Positions 27,801 to 37,094 of a stretch of 61,538 nt of DNA are shown here, piece by piece. Source of the stretch: Flavobacteriales bacterium (GTDB lineage: Bacteria; Bacteroidota; Bacteroidia; Flavobacteriales_F; PHOS-HE28); NCBI GenBank assembly GCA_019912395.1, contig JAIOIH010000075.1, positions 1-61,538 on the forward strand, given 5' to 3'. The translations under genes were made by a program, and so were the position numbers. Below the pieces are notes generated by a model, which saw only the letters and a list, made by a program, of their open reading frames with translations, was not told where the DNA came from and made no database searches. The number at the start of each line of letters is the position of its first letter. Positions within the stretch are counted from its first letter, which is position 1.

Positions 27801-30800
27801 TGAGCGGAACACCCAGCGATCTGGGCACCTTCGTGGTGAAGGAGAAGCGCCATCGCCTGAAGGTGAAGCTGAGCTCGTTCGATGGCCCGGTGGTGGGAGC
27901 GATCGTGAAAGTGGACGACCTGCAACGTACCTCGGATCAGGCGGGCATCGCCTTCTTCGAATTCCTTTCCCCTGAGACCGAGTTCCGTTTGAAGGTGGAT
28001 CCGCCGGGCGACATGATGCCCGTGGACCGGATCATCGTGAACCAAGTATCGCCGGAGCCGGTGGTGCTGGAGCAGATGATCGAGACGGGCACCAAGCTCA
28101 CCGGTCGCGTCCGCGCCATGCCGGGCGATGTACCGGTGCCCAATGCCCGCGTTTGGGTACAGATCGGTTCGGACCAGTACGGCCCGCAGCTCAACCAGGT
28201 CTTCAGCGACGAGAACGGTGAGTTCATCCTTCCCGGTGTGCCGATGGGTCCCTTCACGGTGTTCGCGGCCAAGGCCGATCCGCAGACCACCTATATCGGC
28301 ACCTCGCAGGCGATCACCTACGGCATGGTCCCTGGGCCGCCTCCAGGGTTCAAAATGATCCCCGCACTGCCCTACGCGGAACTCACGCTGCAACGCGTGG
28401 ATGACATGGACATCACCCACCTGCTCGGCTTCCCGGTGGAAGTGACCGCATTGGTGAAGAACAACGATGGCAGCTCCACCATCGGCGGCGCCTTCGTACA
28501 ACTACCGGGCAATGCCAACTTCCGACTGGAGGATCCCGCGCAGCGCATTCCCTTCGCCAATGTGAAGGTGACGCCCGGCACGCCCAATGAACAAGGCAAG
28601 CCCATCGCCTTGCCCGCCAACGATCGGGTGACCACCGACATGACGCATGTGTCCATGAAGCTGTACACCGACCTGGACGTGACCCTGTGTGGCATGCCCG
28701 GAAGGCTCTTCCCGGGGCGTGTGAAAGTGCAGGGCACGCCACGGGGCGGCGAGGTGCTCGGAACGGTGAGCACGGAGCTTTCCTCGTTCAACTTCTCCTA
28801 CGATTTCAGCGGGCGATTCTACCTCGGGGACGGTGCCGACCAACCGCTGTTCGATGTGTTCCGGAGCACTGCGCCCTATCCGCAGCGCAGCTTCAACCTG
28901 ATGACCCTGAACTACACGGGCAACCAGTGGGCACCCGCCAACGCACGCTTCTCGCTCCGTGGGTTTGAGGCGCACAGTGACCGCAGCCGCTCCGTGGTGG
29001 AGCCCGAGGTGTTCAAGATCGCGACCGTCATCGAGGTGAAGGACGTACCGGACATCACACCCGAGGTGTTGCAGTTGGACGTAGGCAACATCCGGGTGAA
29101 CGCCACCTCCATCGAAGGCATACAAGGTGGTGGGCAGGAGCTCAGCTTCGAACTGAACGACTGGACCTTCAAGTCCACCGCACCGTGGGTCTTCGACAAC
29201 AGCTTGGCCGCGATCGTGATACCGAAAGGGATCCTCGACATGGAGTTGGTGAAGGCGGACATGACTCAGATCCTGATCCGCCCGAACGGGATCGAGATGA
29301 AGGCGAATAACCTGGGCGAGGTGCGCCTGGGTGGTGTTGCCCCGTTGATCCCGGAACCGAACACGCTATGGACCTTCGGCTACGATCCGGGCTATGTGCT
29401 CGATGGCAAGACGGGCGTATGGCGGTATGGCGCGCTCACCGGAGGAAACGCCACGGTGGCCACGGTGCAAGGCCCCGCCGAACTGGCCCCGAGCAAGCTG
29501 CAGTTCTCGAGCTTCTCCCTGGTGAGCCGTGGTGCGCCGCTGGCGGAAGTGCGCGCGATCAAGTACCGCTACTACGACATCATGGATGTGACACCCGTGG
29601 GAAGCATGCAGTTCACACCCGATGCCGTGGACCTGCTGGTGAATTGCTCCATGCAGATCAAGGGGCTGCCGACCACCACGGGCTTCTTCTCCTTCTTCAA
29701 GGAGGGCGGTAAGACGGTGAGCCGATTGAAACCCCTGGGTGCCACGGTGACCACCGGGCGTGGCAACGTGTACTTCAAACTGGGCGATCACATGGAGGAC
29801 CAAGAGATCAAACCCGGTCAGTTCACTTGCTACGGCAGGTTCCGCATCGATCCGGAGGATGGCGCCGCAGGTGATCCGGTGTATGCCTACGGTTACCTCG
29901 ATCACAAGCTGAACAACACCTACATCGATGTGATCCGTGTGGATGCGCAGAACCACAAGGGCAACACGCGCCAGGAGATCCGCTTCGGTGGTTCGCCGGA
30001 CAAGAAAATGCTGCTGAACAGCGGCCGGCAGACCATGGCCAGCACGCAGTGGAACGAACTCGCCTTCAAAGGGAACCTGCTGAACATGGGCGGCATCAAT
30101 GATGCCCCGGAGAACGAGCTCACCTTCGTTGTGAAAGGCGCTGTGGCCCTGAGTGACGGCAAGATCTCCATGTCGCAGCTCGGCACGCCCTTCGGGAACA
30201 TGAGCCTGTCCTACGATTTCGAACACGCACGTCTCGTGGGCGGCATGTCGATCAGCAATGTCACCTTCGGCGCGGTGAACATCCTGCAGGCCACCGTGGG
30301 CATGTTGGTGGACAAGGACGGCTTCCTCGTATCCGTCCCTAAATCGCACGTCCTGGTGCCGGCCGCGCCCTGGCCCTTGCAGGACCATCATCCGGCGTTC
30401 ATGCTCGGTGCGCACAACGCGATCCCGGACACGCTGCTCACCAACATGATGAAGGGCTACCGCCTGAAGACCTTGCCCGGACACATGGCCGGCAAGAAGA
30501 TCTCCGGCTTATACCTTCAGAACCGGCTCGACCTCCTCGACTTCTCAGTGCCGAGCATCAACCTGTTGGTGCTCGGCGTGGAAGGCCACGCCAGTTGCAA
30601 GGTGGAAGGACGAACCTGGGTGGACCTGAGCGGCGGCCTCGGCATGGGCGGCATGGCCTACGCCGATCTCGGCATGGAGTTCTGGTTGCTCAGCCCCATC
30701 CCGAACTGTTCCTCGGCCAGCGTTTCCGCCGGTGTCGAATTCCTTTTCGAGGCGGCATACCAGAACAGCCAACTCACCATGACCGCCTGCGGATCTGCCT

Positions 30801-30919
30801 CCGCCAGTGCATCGATCTGCGGGGTCGGGGACAGCGTGGACCTCACCGTGAAGGGCAGCGTGAACTCCAGTGGCAAGATCACCCTGGAACGGATCAGTGG
30901 ATCATGCGGTGGACAATGA
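24899..30919 (+). CDS. Giant TANFOR-like secreted protein (2006 aa) with carboxypeptidase-regulatory-like modules
   Basis: The signal peptide is MNTRHLLLLVALMSSAAVQA. Residues ~25-240 resemble the TANFOR (Tannerella forsythia 147-residue) domain: PPYSSYLSDYQG, GSLTGDNGYRGYT, ILPEGNYELCVQAVDY and FTLSYAQPPVLTFPWCGENI. The middle carries several CarboxypepD_reg-like beta-sandwich modules (for example VPVPNARVWVQIGSDQYG, then FSDENGEFILPGVPMGPF). The C-terminal third is long amphipathic beta-sequence ending in a Cys-containing Ser/Ala-rich segment. No type A or B T9SS sorting domain is visible at the C-terminus, so export and anchoring are unexplained. The gene is 2 bp after the barrel gene and overlaps the next gene by ATGA. 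The frame is open back to 24662 inside the barrel gene, but the signal peptide fixes the start. Confidence 0.8.
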   Translation: MNTRHLLLLVALMSSAAVQAQNEVSVTPVLVPPYSSYLSDYQGALTVNLVNLTGNPQQVKLIGSLTGDNGYRGYTRSTYQPAQAIQLAAFETRLLYANSPALSFIDRNNFQINAPSQIQDAVMQTGILPEGNYELCVQAVDYTTNEPLSPEAPIGCIFFTLSYAQPPVLTFPWCGENIATAWPVFTWSPPIGNFNLSNIRYDLYLLELLPGQNPTNALWLAIDGVAGNPITRKDLMVPSYPWQPYDPALKTNTTYAVGVVARDISNTIVIENQGRSEVCTFKIESGPTPTTASVAGNILTPPSALPIGSIPNTRIKGRLVHVFKDSGRTACTDGSGVGMVNLLEGAVAVANVPMMPVQGSATTGSASVSAQPLAGSVVMGAFNYFGGTGNTNYMDLSNGIQLDVSNIASLFPTEKWIDRFPVSTAGGKPMKNIPIKLVERVVLEGVVTRDAGQQVLSEDDRMILGINDSPSTLGFGGNLGAAQWHMGKVIATGSTDSNGNFDLFYHQPGFTGIPLGQEVLHGFTPTGVIGYTTTANRAYKVLLLEVASPYYCSPDIELYPQPGDVLELPDQACYVRSYDLKVKVTQGACDQQMGGVGGPMGNVRVQVLRPTDHTTEGLPENEGQDREETVNITGMGAVPLVSTCASKGSDGTALFRNLVMHYQQTPDEYLVRCSTNNDRGLYTYHTWQKPYPNLEANGPLVTQWNHGDPGERMYVRNSGFDVKLWELPVALTPRPPRVIGRVMVSVTQPLQDATVKLRLYYDRAPDKVSPVVVGCTQSTQSYDFEYMEFTRKTDANGFFEFSNILVKGTTDGTFFLGPHASIVVSKPGYMSTIRPLAAGNKPGTLPSPLNTSDPQNPRVDLKMGLQWDMTSGLLLEPYGLASGNVVNESGAPVRCDVQVGDGPWGRTEAVFLAAGGGGGGPSGWSEVQFTAQERFSVPGPPGFRPIKLIPLSDQYFPLTEQRNVPFNVSGTPSDLGTFVVKEKRHRLKVKLSSFDGPVVGAIVKVDDLQRTSDQAGIAFFEFLSPETEFRLKVDPPGDMMPVDRIIVNQVSPEPVVLEQMIETGTKLTGRVRAMPGDVPVPNARVWVQIGSDQYGPQLNQVFSDENGEFILPGVPMGPFTVFAAKADPQTTYIGTSQAITYGMVPGPPPGFKMIPALPYAELTLQRVDDMDITHLLGFPVEVTALVKNNDGSSTIGGAFVQLPGNANFRLEDPAQRIPFANVKVTPGTPNEQGKPIALPANDRVTTDMTHVSMKLYTDLDVTLCGMPGRLFPGRVKVQGTPRGGEVLGTVSTELSSFNFSYDFSGRFYLGDGADQPLFDVFRSTAPYPQRSFNLMTLNYTGNQWAPANARFSLRGFEAHSDRSRSVVEPEVFKIATVIEVKDVPDITPEVLQLDVGNIRVNATSIEGIQGGGQELSFELNDWTFKSTAPWVFDNSLAAIVIPKGILDMELVKADMTQILIRPNGIEMKANNLGEVRLGGVAPLIPEPNTLWTFGYDPGYVLDGKTGVWRYGALTGGNATVATVQGPAELAPSKLQFSSFSLVSRGAPLAEVRAIKYRYYDIMDVTPVGSMQFTPDAVDLLVNCSMQIKGLPTTTGFFSFFKEGGKTVSRLKPLGATVTTGRGNVYFKLGDHMEDQEIKPGQFTCYGRFRIDPEDGAAGDPVYAYGYLDHKLNNTYIDVIRVDAQNHKGNTRQEIRFGGSPDKKMLLNSGRQTMASTQWNELAFKGNLLNMGGINDAPENELTFVVKGAVALSDGKISMSQLGTPFGNMSLSYDFEHARLVGGMSISNVTFGAVNILQATVGMLVDKDGFLVSVPKSHVLVPAAPWPLQDHHPAFMLGAHNAIPDTLLTNMMKGYRLKTLPGHMAGKKISGLYLQNRLDLLDFSVPSINLLVLGVEGHASCKVEGRTWVDLSGGLGMGGMAYADLGMEFWLLSPIPNCSSASVSAGVEFLFEAAYQNSQLTMTACGSASASASICGVGDSVDLTVKGSVNSSGKITLERISGSCGGQ

Positions 30920-32502
30920 AAAAGCGAACGACCATGAGAACCTTGAGCCTCCTTCCGGTGATCCTCGCGATCCCCTGCCTCGCTCAACAACCCGCGACAG
31001 GCACTTCGACCGGTGGAACGAAAACCCCTTCGGTCCAGGCCTGCAAGCTGACCCCGCTATCCGCTGCCACGGAAGGTGAACGCATCCGCGTGGGCTGGTG
31101 GTCGCCGGCCTGCGCTGTGGCCAAGGTGCGCGTGTACCGCCGCCGCCAGCACATCGGTGAGGAAGCGGAGATCCATCCGGTGATCGTTTCGGGAACACGC
31201 AACGACACGACCATCGTGTTGTGCTGGGACAGTGCGTTCACCGAGCTGGGGATCTATGAGTACCGCATCGTGCCCATGGACAGCCTTGGTGCGGAAGGCC
31301 CTTCATCGGCATGGATCGCGGCGCACAACCTCAACAGCGAGGCACAGCCCTGGATGCATTCCATCCATGCGCAGGACCTGCCCGGCGAACGCGCGATCAA
31401 GCTCACTTGGCACCTGGAGAACGCGGTGCGCGCACGTGGGATCGTGGTGCATCGCGCCGTGCGCTACGACGGCCCGTACGAGCGTCTGGCCGCATTGCCC
31501 GCTTCCGATAGCAGCTACACCGATCGTGTGCAGCGGGTGAAGGAGACCTGGTTCTATCGCCTCGAGGTGATCGATGTCGTGGGCCTTTCCACCGTGAGCA
31601 TGCCGGTGCAGGGCCTGAGCGACGCGGAACCCGCAGCGGCCGCACCGGCCGCACTGATGGTCCGTGCCGATGGCAAGGGGGTGCATTTGAACTGGCTGCA
31701 CGTCGGGCCGGACGCGGCGTACTACCAGGTGGAGCGCGGGCTTCCGGGATCCGATGCCTTCGTGCTGGTGGGCGATGGGATCCGTGCGGATAGCAGTGGG
31801 GCCGTGTCCTGGAACGACAGCACGACGGCCGGTAATACGGTGTTGAGCTACCGGGTGCGAACGGTGAGCATCGGGGGCATCATCAGTGAGCCCTCGGAAC
31901 GTGTCGAGGTGCAGACCCTCGACCGGCGCACCCCCACTTCACCAACGGAGCTTGCCGTGCGGCGCATGGGAGCGCAGGGCGTCATCATCTCCTGGCGCGA
32001 TCCCTGGGCCGGTGAGCCGGGTGCCTTCCATGCCGTGGTGGAACGCGCCGATGAAGGAAGCGAGGCGTTCACCGCGCTGCACAAGACCGCATTGGATCCA
32101 GGCGTGACGGTGTTCACGGACTCCACCGCAACACCGGAGCACGCCTACCGCTACCGCGTTGTGGGGGTGACGCTTGATGGCACGCGGGGTGTACCATCCG
32201 CTGCGGCTGTGCTCGCCGCGGACGCATCCATGCAGCGAGCACCGCGCATGCTTCTGGCCCGCAGCACACCGAAGGGCATTCAGCTGGAATGGGCCGCAGC
32301 CGCACGCCAAGGCAAGGGCTTGAACGTGTACCGCGCTGTGGATGAAGGCGAGCCCACCTTGTTGGGCACGGTGAAAGTGGACGCGGACGGTCACTTGGAT
32401 CCATCACCAAGGTCTGGTGCGCTGAACACCTATGTGGTACGGCTGGTACTGCGCGATGGCAGCGAGAGTGAACCCAGTGCGCCGGTGAGCGTGCGGTGGT
32501 GA
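30916..32502 (+). CDS. Fibronectin type III-like secreted protein of the TANFOR locus
   Basis: A 528-residue protein starting at an ATGA overlap with the giant gene, with signal peptide MKKRTTMRTLSLLPVILAIP, then CLAQQ. The rest reads as about five FnIII-like beta-sandwiches. They show recurring patterns such as IKLTWHLENAVRARGIVVHR, SYTDRVQRVKETWFYRLEVI, GVHLNWLHVGPDAAYYQVER and GVIISWRDPW, each with the W...Y.V/Y.YRV spacing of FnIII modules. No catalytic motif, membrane segment or T9SS sorting domain is seen. It is most likely a structural or adhesive partner of the two preceding proteins. A second in-frame ATG at 30934 would also leave a usable signal peptide. Confidence 0.75.
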   Translation: MKKRTTMRTLSLLPVILAIPCLAQQPATGTSTGGTKTPSVQACKLTPLSAATEGERIRVGWWSPACAVAKVRVYRRRQHIGEEAEIHPVIVSGTRNDTTIVLCWDSAFTELGIYEYRIVPMDSLGAEGPSSAWIAAHNLNSEAQPWMHSIHAQDLPGERAIKLTWHLENAVRARGIVVHRAVRYDGPYERLAALPASDSSYTDRVQRVKETWFYRLEVIDVVGLSTVSMPVQGLSDAEPAAAAPAALMVRADGKGVHLNWLHVGPDAAYYQVERGLPGSDAFVLVGDGIRADSSGAVSWNDSTTAGNTVLSYRVRTVSIGGIISEPSERVEVQTLDRRTPTSPTELAVRRMGAQGVIISWRDPWAGEPGAFHAVVERADEGSEAFTALHKTALDPGVTVFTDSTATPEHAYRYRVVGVTLDGTRGVPSAAAVLAADASMQRAPRMLLARSTPKGIQLEWAAAARQGKGLNVYRAVDEGEPTLLGTVKVDADGHLDPSPRSGALNTYVVRLVLRDGSESEPSAPVSVRW

Positions 32503-32634
32503 AGAACAGCGCAACCGGGGGGCATTGCCCGGCCTGGTATCCAAGCTGGCAGCTACCACCACGTCCCGCCCGGCGCTTGGATCTTATTAACGCCAGGTCG
32601 GGATGGCGCGGCGGTCTTCACTTGGTGAAGCGGT

Positions 32635-32642
32635 TACATTTG
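32635..32642 (+). promoter_or_regulatory. TAnnTTTG promoter-like box before the PPIase operon
   Basis: TACATTTG matches the -7 consensus exactly and lies about 25-30 bp upstream of the preferred start codon (32666/32669), before a four-gene run. A TTG at 32622-32624 is too close (10 bp) to be the -33 element. Confidence 0.45.
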
Positions 32643-32665
32643 TCGCCCTTTCAATGCAACCCATC

Positions 32666-34816
32666 ATGATGAAGCGTATTTTGTTCGGAGCGATCCTGGG
32701 CATCCTTACCCTTGGAGCGTATGCCCAGACCGCTGCCAACGACCCCACGCTAATGACGGTTGACGGCCAGCCGGTCTCCCGCAGCGAGTTCGAGTCCATT
32801 TACAAGAAGAACAATAAGGATGCTCCCGTGACCAAGGAGGCACTGGACGAGTACTTGGACCTCTTCATCAACTACAAGCTGAAGGTTCGGGCCGCCGAAG
32901 TGGCGGGCATGGACACGGCTTCCAAATTCAAGAGCGAACTGGCAGGATATCGTGCGCAATTGGCCCGTCCCTACCTGATCGATCGGGGCCTGAACGACCA
33001 GTTGATGCAGGAGGCATACAACCGCAAGACCGAAGAGATCCGCGCCAGCCATATCCTGGTGACATTACCCGAGAATGCATCCCCGGAGGACACCGCTGCG
33101 GCATGGAAACGCATCATGGCGCTGCGGGCGAGGGTGGAAGGCGGGGAGGACTTCGCCAAGGTGGCGGAAGGCATTGGTGGCAGCGATGATCCCAGCGCAA
33201 AGACCAATGGCGGGGACTTGGGCTATTTCAGCGTGCTGCAGATGGTCTATCCCTTTGAAACGGCAGCCTACAATACCCCATTGGGACAGGTGAGCCAACC
33301 TGTGCGCACCAAGTTCGGCTACCATATCATCAAGGTGACCGATCGCCGGCCCGCGCAAGGTGAATTGAAGGTGGCCCATATCATGATACGCTCCGTGGAT
33401 GGTGACAGCCCTGAGAAAAAGGCGGCGGCCGAGACCAAGATCAGTGAAGCGTACGCCAGGATCGAAAGTGGCGAGCTGAGCTTCGGTGATGCCGCGCTCA
33501 AGTACAGTGACGATGCGGCCACCAGCACCAAGGGCGGAGAATTGCCACCGTTCAGCACGGGCAAGATGATTCCCGAGTTCGAGGCGAAAGCATTCGGGCT
33601 GAAGAACGATGGCGATATCAGCAAACCATTCAAAACGCCCTATGGATGGCACATTGTGAAACGCTTGAGCCATGTGCCCCCACCGAGCTATGAGGAGGCG
33701 AAGGCCGAACTGAAGACCAAGATCTCCCATGACAGCAGGGCCGAGATCACGCGCAAGAAGTTCCTGGACAACCGGCGGGCGGAATATCATTACAAGGCAT
33801 TTCCGAAAAACGTGACCGCGGTGGAGAAGGCGTTGGACACCACCGTGTTCAAGAAGGGCACCATGGTAATGGACACGCTCCTGCGGAAGGATGCCGATCA
33901 AAAGGTGGTGACGCGCAAGGGGCTGAAGTACGACCGGACGATCAATGGAGCGTTGAAGGGTGGAAAGCTCGTCAGCCCCTATGCGAAGACCGGGGAGAAT
34001 TCGGAACCATCACCCAGCGATACCGTGGTGGTCCGCGACATGCTGCAAGGTTGGAAGAACGACAAGGCACGCAATGCCAAGCTGACCAAGCCGGTCTTTT
34101 CCATCGATGGCAAGAGCTACAGCCAGCTGGACCTCCTGGACTACATCGAGCAGAAGCAACGTCGTGAAGCGGTGCAGCCCATGGGTGAATTCGTGAAGAA
34201 GCAGTTCAACTCCTTCGTGGATGACCGTCTGTTGGCCTTTGAGGATTCGCAACTGGAGGAGAAGTATCCCGAATTCCGCATGCTCATGAAGGAATATCGG
34301 GATGGTATCCTGCTCTTCGAGCTCACCGACGAGAAAGTGTGGAGCAAGGCGGTGAAGGACACCGTGGGATTGGAGCAGTACTACGAACAGCACAAGACCG
34401 ACTTCATGTACCCCGTGCGCTATGATGTGGACGTGTACACCTGCGCCGACGCCGCCGTGGCGAAGAAGGTTCGTGCACTGGTGAACAAGGGAAGATCGGG
34501 TGAAGCGCTGCTGAAGGTCGTGAACAAGGCCGATACCAGCGCGTTGAGCATCGGAAGCGGGGTGTTCTCCAAGGAAGAGAAGCCCCTGCTGAAGGATGTG
34601 GGCACGATCGGCCTTACGCCGAACATGCCCGTGGACGGCAAGGTGGTCTTTGCGAACGTGAAGAAGGTGGTACAGCCAACACCAAAGCCATTGGATGAGG
34701 CGCGGGGTTTGGTGACCGCAGCCTTCCAGGACCAACTGGAGAAGGATTGGATCAAGGAACTGCGTGCGAAATATCCCGTGACCGTTGAACGCGAAGTGCT
34801 ATACAGCATCAAGTAA
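32666..34816 (+). CDS. Periplasmic peptidyl-prolyl isomerase / chaperone (PpiC/SurA type)
   Basis: A 716-residue protein with signal peptide MMKRILFGAILGILTLGAYA, then Q. A SurA-N-like helical region (LTMVDGQPVSRSEFESIYKK is close to its start) is followed by two parvulin domains. The first has ASHILVTLPENASPED, GDLGYFSVLQMVYPFE and FGYHIIKVTDRRP. The second has VAHIMIRS, FGDAALKYSDD, GELPPFSTGKMIPEFE and YGWHIVKRL. The C-terminal ~300 residues are a helical chaperone-like part. It should help outer-membrane protein folding in the periplasm. Alternative starts at 32654 and 32669 exist. The next gene begins within its TAA stop (TAATG). Confidence 0.88.
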   Translation: MMKRILFGAILGILTLGAYAQTAANDPTLMTVDGQPVSRSEFESIYKKNNKDAPVTKEALDEYLDLFINYKLKVRAAEVAGMDTASKFKSELAGYRAQLARPYLIDRGLNDQLMQEAYNRKTEEIRASHILVTLPENASPEDTAAAWKRIMALRARVEGGEDFAKVAEGIGGSDDPSAKTNGGDLGYFSVLQMVYPFETAAYNTPLGQVSQPVRTKFGYHIIKVTDRRPAQGELKVAHIMIRSVDGDSPEKKAAAETKISEAYARIESGELSFGDAALKYSDDAATSTKGGELPPFSTGKMIPEFEAKAFGLKNDGDISKPFKTPYGWHIVKRLSHVPPPSYEEAKAELKTKISHDSRAEITRKKFLDNRRAEYHYKAFPKNVTAVEKALDTTVFKKGTMVMDTLLRKDADQKVVTRKGLKYDRTINGALKGGKLVSPYAKTGENSEPSPSDTVVVRDMLQGWKNDKARNAKLTKPVFSIDGKSYSQLDLLDYIEQKQRREAVQPMGEFVKKQFNSFVDDRLLAFEDSQLEEKYPEFRMLMKEYRDGILLFELTDEKVWSKAVKDTVGLEQYYEQHKTDFMYPVRYDVDVYTCADAAVAKKVRALVNKGRSGEALLKVVNKADTSALSIGSGVFSKEEKPLLKDVGTIGLTPNMPVDGKVVFANVKKVVQPTPKPLDEARGLVTAAFQDQLEKDWIKELRAKYPVTVEREVLYSIK

Positions 34817-35688
34817 TGCGAACTGCGGGCATTCAGCCTCGAACGGGCAGGGGAAGGGCGGCGATCATCGCCGCCCTTCTCCTTGCGGCATGCACTTCCG
34901 GGCACAATGCTTCGGACAAGGTGGTGGCCGAGGCCTATGATGACAAGCTCTATTGGAGCGACCTGCGCCTGGTGGTGCCCTTGACCGCCAGCCCCGAGGA
35001 CAGTGCGGCCATCGCCCGGCGCTTCCTGGACAATTGGGCGAGGAACCGCGTGATCCTGCACATGGCGGAACAGAACCTGGACAAGGACCAGATCAATGTG
35101 GAAGCCCAGTTGAAGTCCTATCGTGAATCCCTCCTCACCTTCGCGTATGAGCAGGCGCTGGTGTTGCAGAACCTGGACACGGTTGTGACCGGAACCCAGG
35201 TGCAGGAGTATTATGACAAGAACATCGCCAACTTCCAGCTGAAGGACAATATCGTCCGCGTACGTTGGTTCAAGCTGCGTGGGGACGACAAAAAGCTGGT
35301 GAAGCGCGTGGAACAGCTCTGGAGGAGCAACGACAAGGAGGAGCTCCACAAGCTGGAAGTGCTCCTGGCACGCCAGGGGACGGCCATAGTGGATACCCAT
35401 GAAGAGTGGATGGAGTTCAGCGCCTTGCAGCAACAAGTGCCCCTGCGGCCTGAGAATCCGACCGATTGGCTCCAGCGGCAGCAGAAAGTGACCGTGGATG
35501 ATCCCAATGGTACTTACTTCGTGAACTTTCTGGACCATCGCCTCAAGGACAGTACCTCACCCATAGACCTGGTGGAAGCCCAGATCCGCGCCATCATCAT
35601 CAACCAGCGCAAGCTCAAGCTCGTGGAACGCATGCGCGAAGAACTCTATACCAATGCCGTGGCCAACAAGGATGTCCGTTTCCCGTAA
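34816..35688 (+). CDS. SurA-N-like lipoprotein without a parvulin domain
   Basis: A 290-residue lipoprotein (signal RGRAAIIAALLLAAC with lipobox LAAC). The remainder is charged helical sequence resembling the N-terminal chaperone part of SurA/PpiC proteins, for example LDNWARNRVILHMAEQNLDK and ALVLQNLDTVVTGTQVQEYY. No parvulin catalytic pattern (GGDLG...F.P.F) is seen, so it is probably a chaperone only. It starts inside the stop codon of the upstream PPIase gene and overlaps the downstream one by 17 bp, so the three are translationally coupled and likely work together on outer-membrane proteins. Confidence 0.75.
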   Translation: MRTAGIQPRTGRGRAAIIAALLLAACTSGHNASDKVVAEAYDDKLYWSDLRLVVPLTASPEDSAAIARRFLDNWARNRVILHMAEQNLDKDQINVEAQLKSYRESLLTFAYEQALVLQNLDTVVTGTQVQEYYDKNIANFQLKDNIVRVRWFKLRGDDKKLVKRVEQLWRSNDKEELHKLEVLLARQGTAIVDTHEEWMEFSALQQQVPLRPENPTDWLQRQQKVTVDDPNGTYFVNFLDHRLKDSTSPIDLVEAQIRAIIINQRKLKLVERMREELYTNAVANKDVRFP

Positions 35689-37072
35689 AGCCGCAGCGGC
35701 GCTCCTTGGCCTGCTGGGCTGTGCCGGGCCGTTGCAGGCCATTGCGCAGGCACAGGAACAGAAGCCCGCCCCGCCGGGCCGCTACATCGATGGTGTCATC
35801 GCCAACGTGGCCGGGCGCATCATCCTGTACAGCGATCTGGCAGGCCGCTTGGAACAAGCGCGACAGAACGGCGAGGCCGTTACCGATACGATGGCCTGCA
35901 ATGAGCTGGAAGACCTGCTCTACCAACAGCTCCTACTGGAACAGGCACGCATCGACAGTGTGATACCCGATGAAGCCCAGATCGGTGCGGAACTGGACAG
36001 GCGTATCAGCTACTTCGAACAACAGATCGGAGGGCGTGACAAGCTGGAGAAGTTCTATGGGAAAAGCGTCACCGAGATCAAGGCTGATTTCCACGACCAA
36101 GTGGCCGACCAGCTCCTGAGCCAGCAGATGCAGCAGACGATCATCGGGGACGCACGCGTGACCCCGAAGGAGGTGGAGCGCTTTTTCAAGGAGATCCCCG
36201 CGGACAGCTTGCCCTTCATCAACGCCGGCGTGGAATTCGCACGGATCTCCATCTATGCCAAGCCCACCGATGAAGAGGACCGCCGGGTTAAGTTGAAGCT
36301 GGAAGAATACCGGAACGCCATCGTGAAGGGCGAAAAGGACTTTTGCACCATGGCCATCCTCTACAGTGAGGACCCCGGCTCGGCCGCGCAGTGCGGCGAA
36401 CTGGGCATGGTTCCGCAAGGCGTCATGGTACCGGAGTTCGATGCCGTGGCCATGAGCTTGAAGGACGGGGAGATCTCACCTGTTTTCCGTACCAAGTACG
36501 GCTACCACATCATGGAGATGATCGATCGCAAGGGCGACCAGTACAATGCGCGCCACATCCTGCTGACGCCAAAACCTTCCCCGGCGGATGTAACGGCCGC
36601 GAAGAACCGCCTGGACAGCCTGATGACACAGGTGCGGGACGGCAAGCTCGACTTCAGCAAGGCTGCCAGCGAATACAATGAGGACGAGGAGACCAAGGGC
36701 ACCAACGGACTGGTCCTGGAGCCGAACAGCAACAGCGCCCACTGGGCCATCGGCGATCTGGACCAACGAACCTTCCTCGTGATCGATAAATTAGCGACAG
36801 GCCAGATCAGCGAGCCAATGGCCTTTGAGGACCCGGACGGTAAAAAGGGGTACAGGGTCCTGCGCCTCCTGAAACACACCGAACCCCACCGGATGGACCT
36901 TGTGCATGACTACCCCCTTGTACAGCAAGCGGCCGAGGCCAAGCTTCGGCAGCGGAGCGTGGATTCCTGGGTGAAGGAAAAGCTCGCCAGCACCTACGTG
37001 AACATCATACCGGCCTACCATGGCTGCGCGTTTGAGCACCCTTGGCTGGGTGCTTCCGTGCAGCAACCCTAA
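35672..37072 (+). CDS. SurA-like periplasmic peptidyl-prolyl isomerase
   Basis: A 466-residue protein. The signal peptide is MSVSRKAAAALLGLLGCAGP, then LQAIAQAQ. The SurA N-domain follows (DGVIANVAGRIILYSDLAGR, then ELEDLLYQQLLLEQARID). Two parvulin domains follow. The first has VEFARISIYAKPTDEED, ILYSEDPGSAAQCGELGMVP and KYGYHIMEMIDRKGDQ. The second has NARHILLTPKPSPADV and AASEYNEDEETKGTNGL and is more divergent. This is the classical SurA arrangement for outer-membrane protein biogenesis. It overlaps the preceding lipoprotein gene by 17 bp. The open frame reaches to 35654, but 35672 gives a normal signal peptide. Confidence 0.88.
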   Translation: MSVSRKAAAALLGLLGCAGPLQAIAQAQEQKPAPPGRYIDGVIANVAGRIILYSDLAGRLEQARQNGEAVTDTMACNELEDLLYQQLLLEQARIDSVIPDEAQIGAELDRRISYFEQQIGGRDKLEKFYGKSVTEIKADFHDQVADQLLSQQMQQTIIGDARVTPKEVERFFKEIPADSLPFINAGVEFARISIYAKPTDEEDRRVKLKLEEYRNAIVKGEKDFCTMAILYSEDPGSAAQCGELGMVPQGVMVPEFDAVAMSLKDGEISPVFRTKYGYHIMEMIDRKGDQYNARHILLTPKPSPADVTAAKNRLDSLMTQVRDGKLDFSKAASEYNEDEETKGTNGLVLEPNSNSAHWAIGDLDQRTFLVIDKLATGQISEPMAFEDPDGKKGYRVLRLLKHTEPHRMDLVHDYPLVQQAAEAKLRQRSVDSWVKEKLASTYVNIIPAYHGCAFEHPWLGASVQQP

Positions 37073-37094
37073 ATTCAGCACCAATACGAACAGA

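Noticed and set aside
30595-30915. Upstream extension of the FnIII protein to 30595
   Set aside because: It would overlap the giant gene by over 300 bp and hide the signal peptide at 30916.
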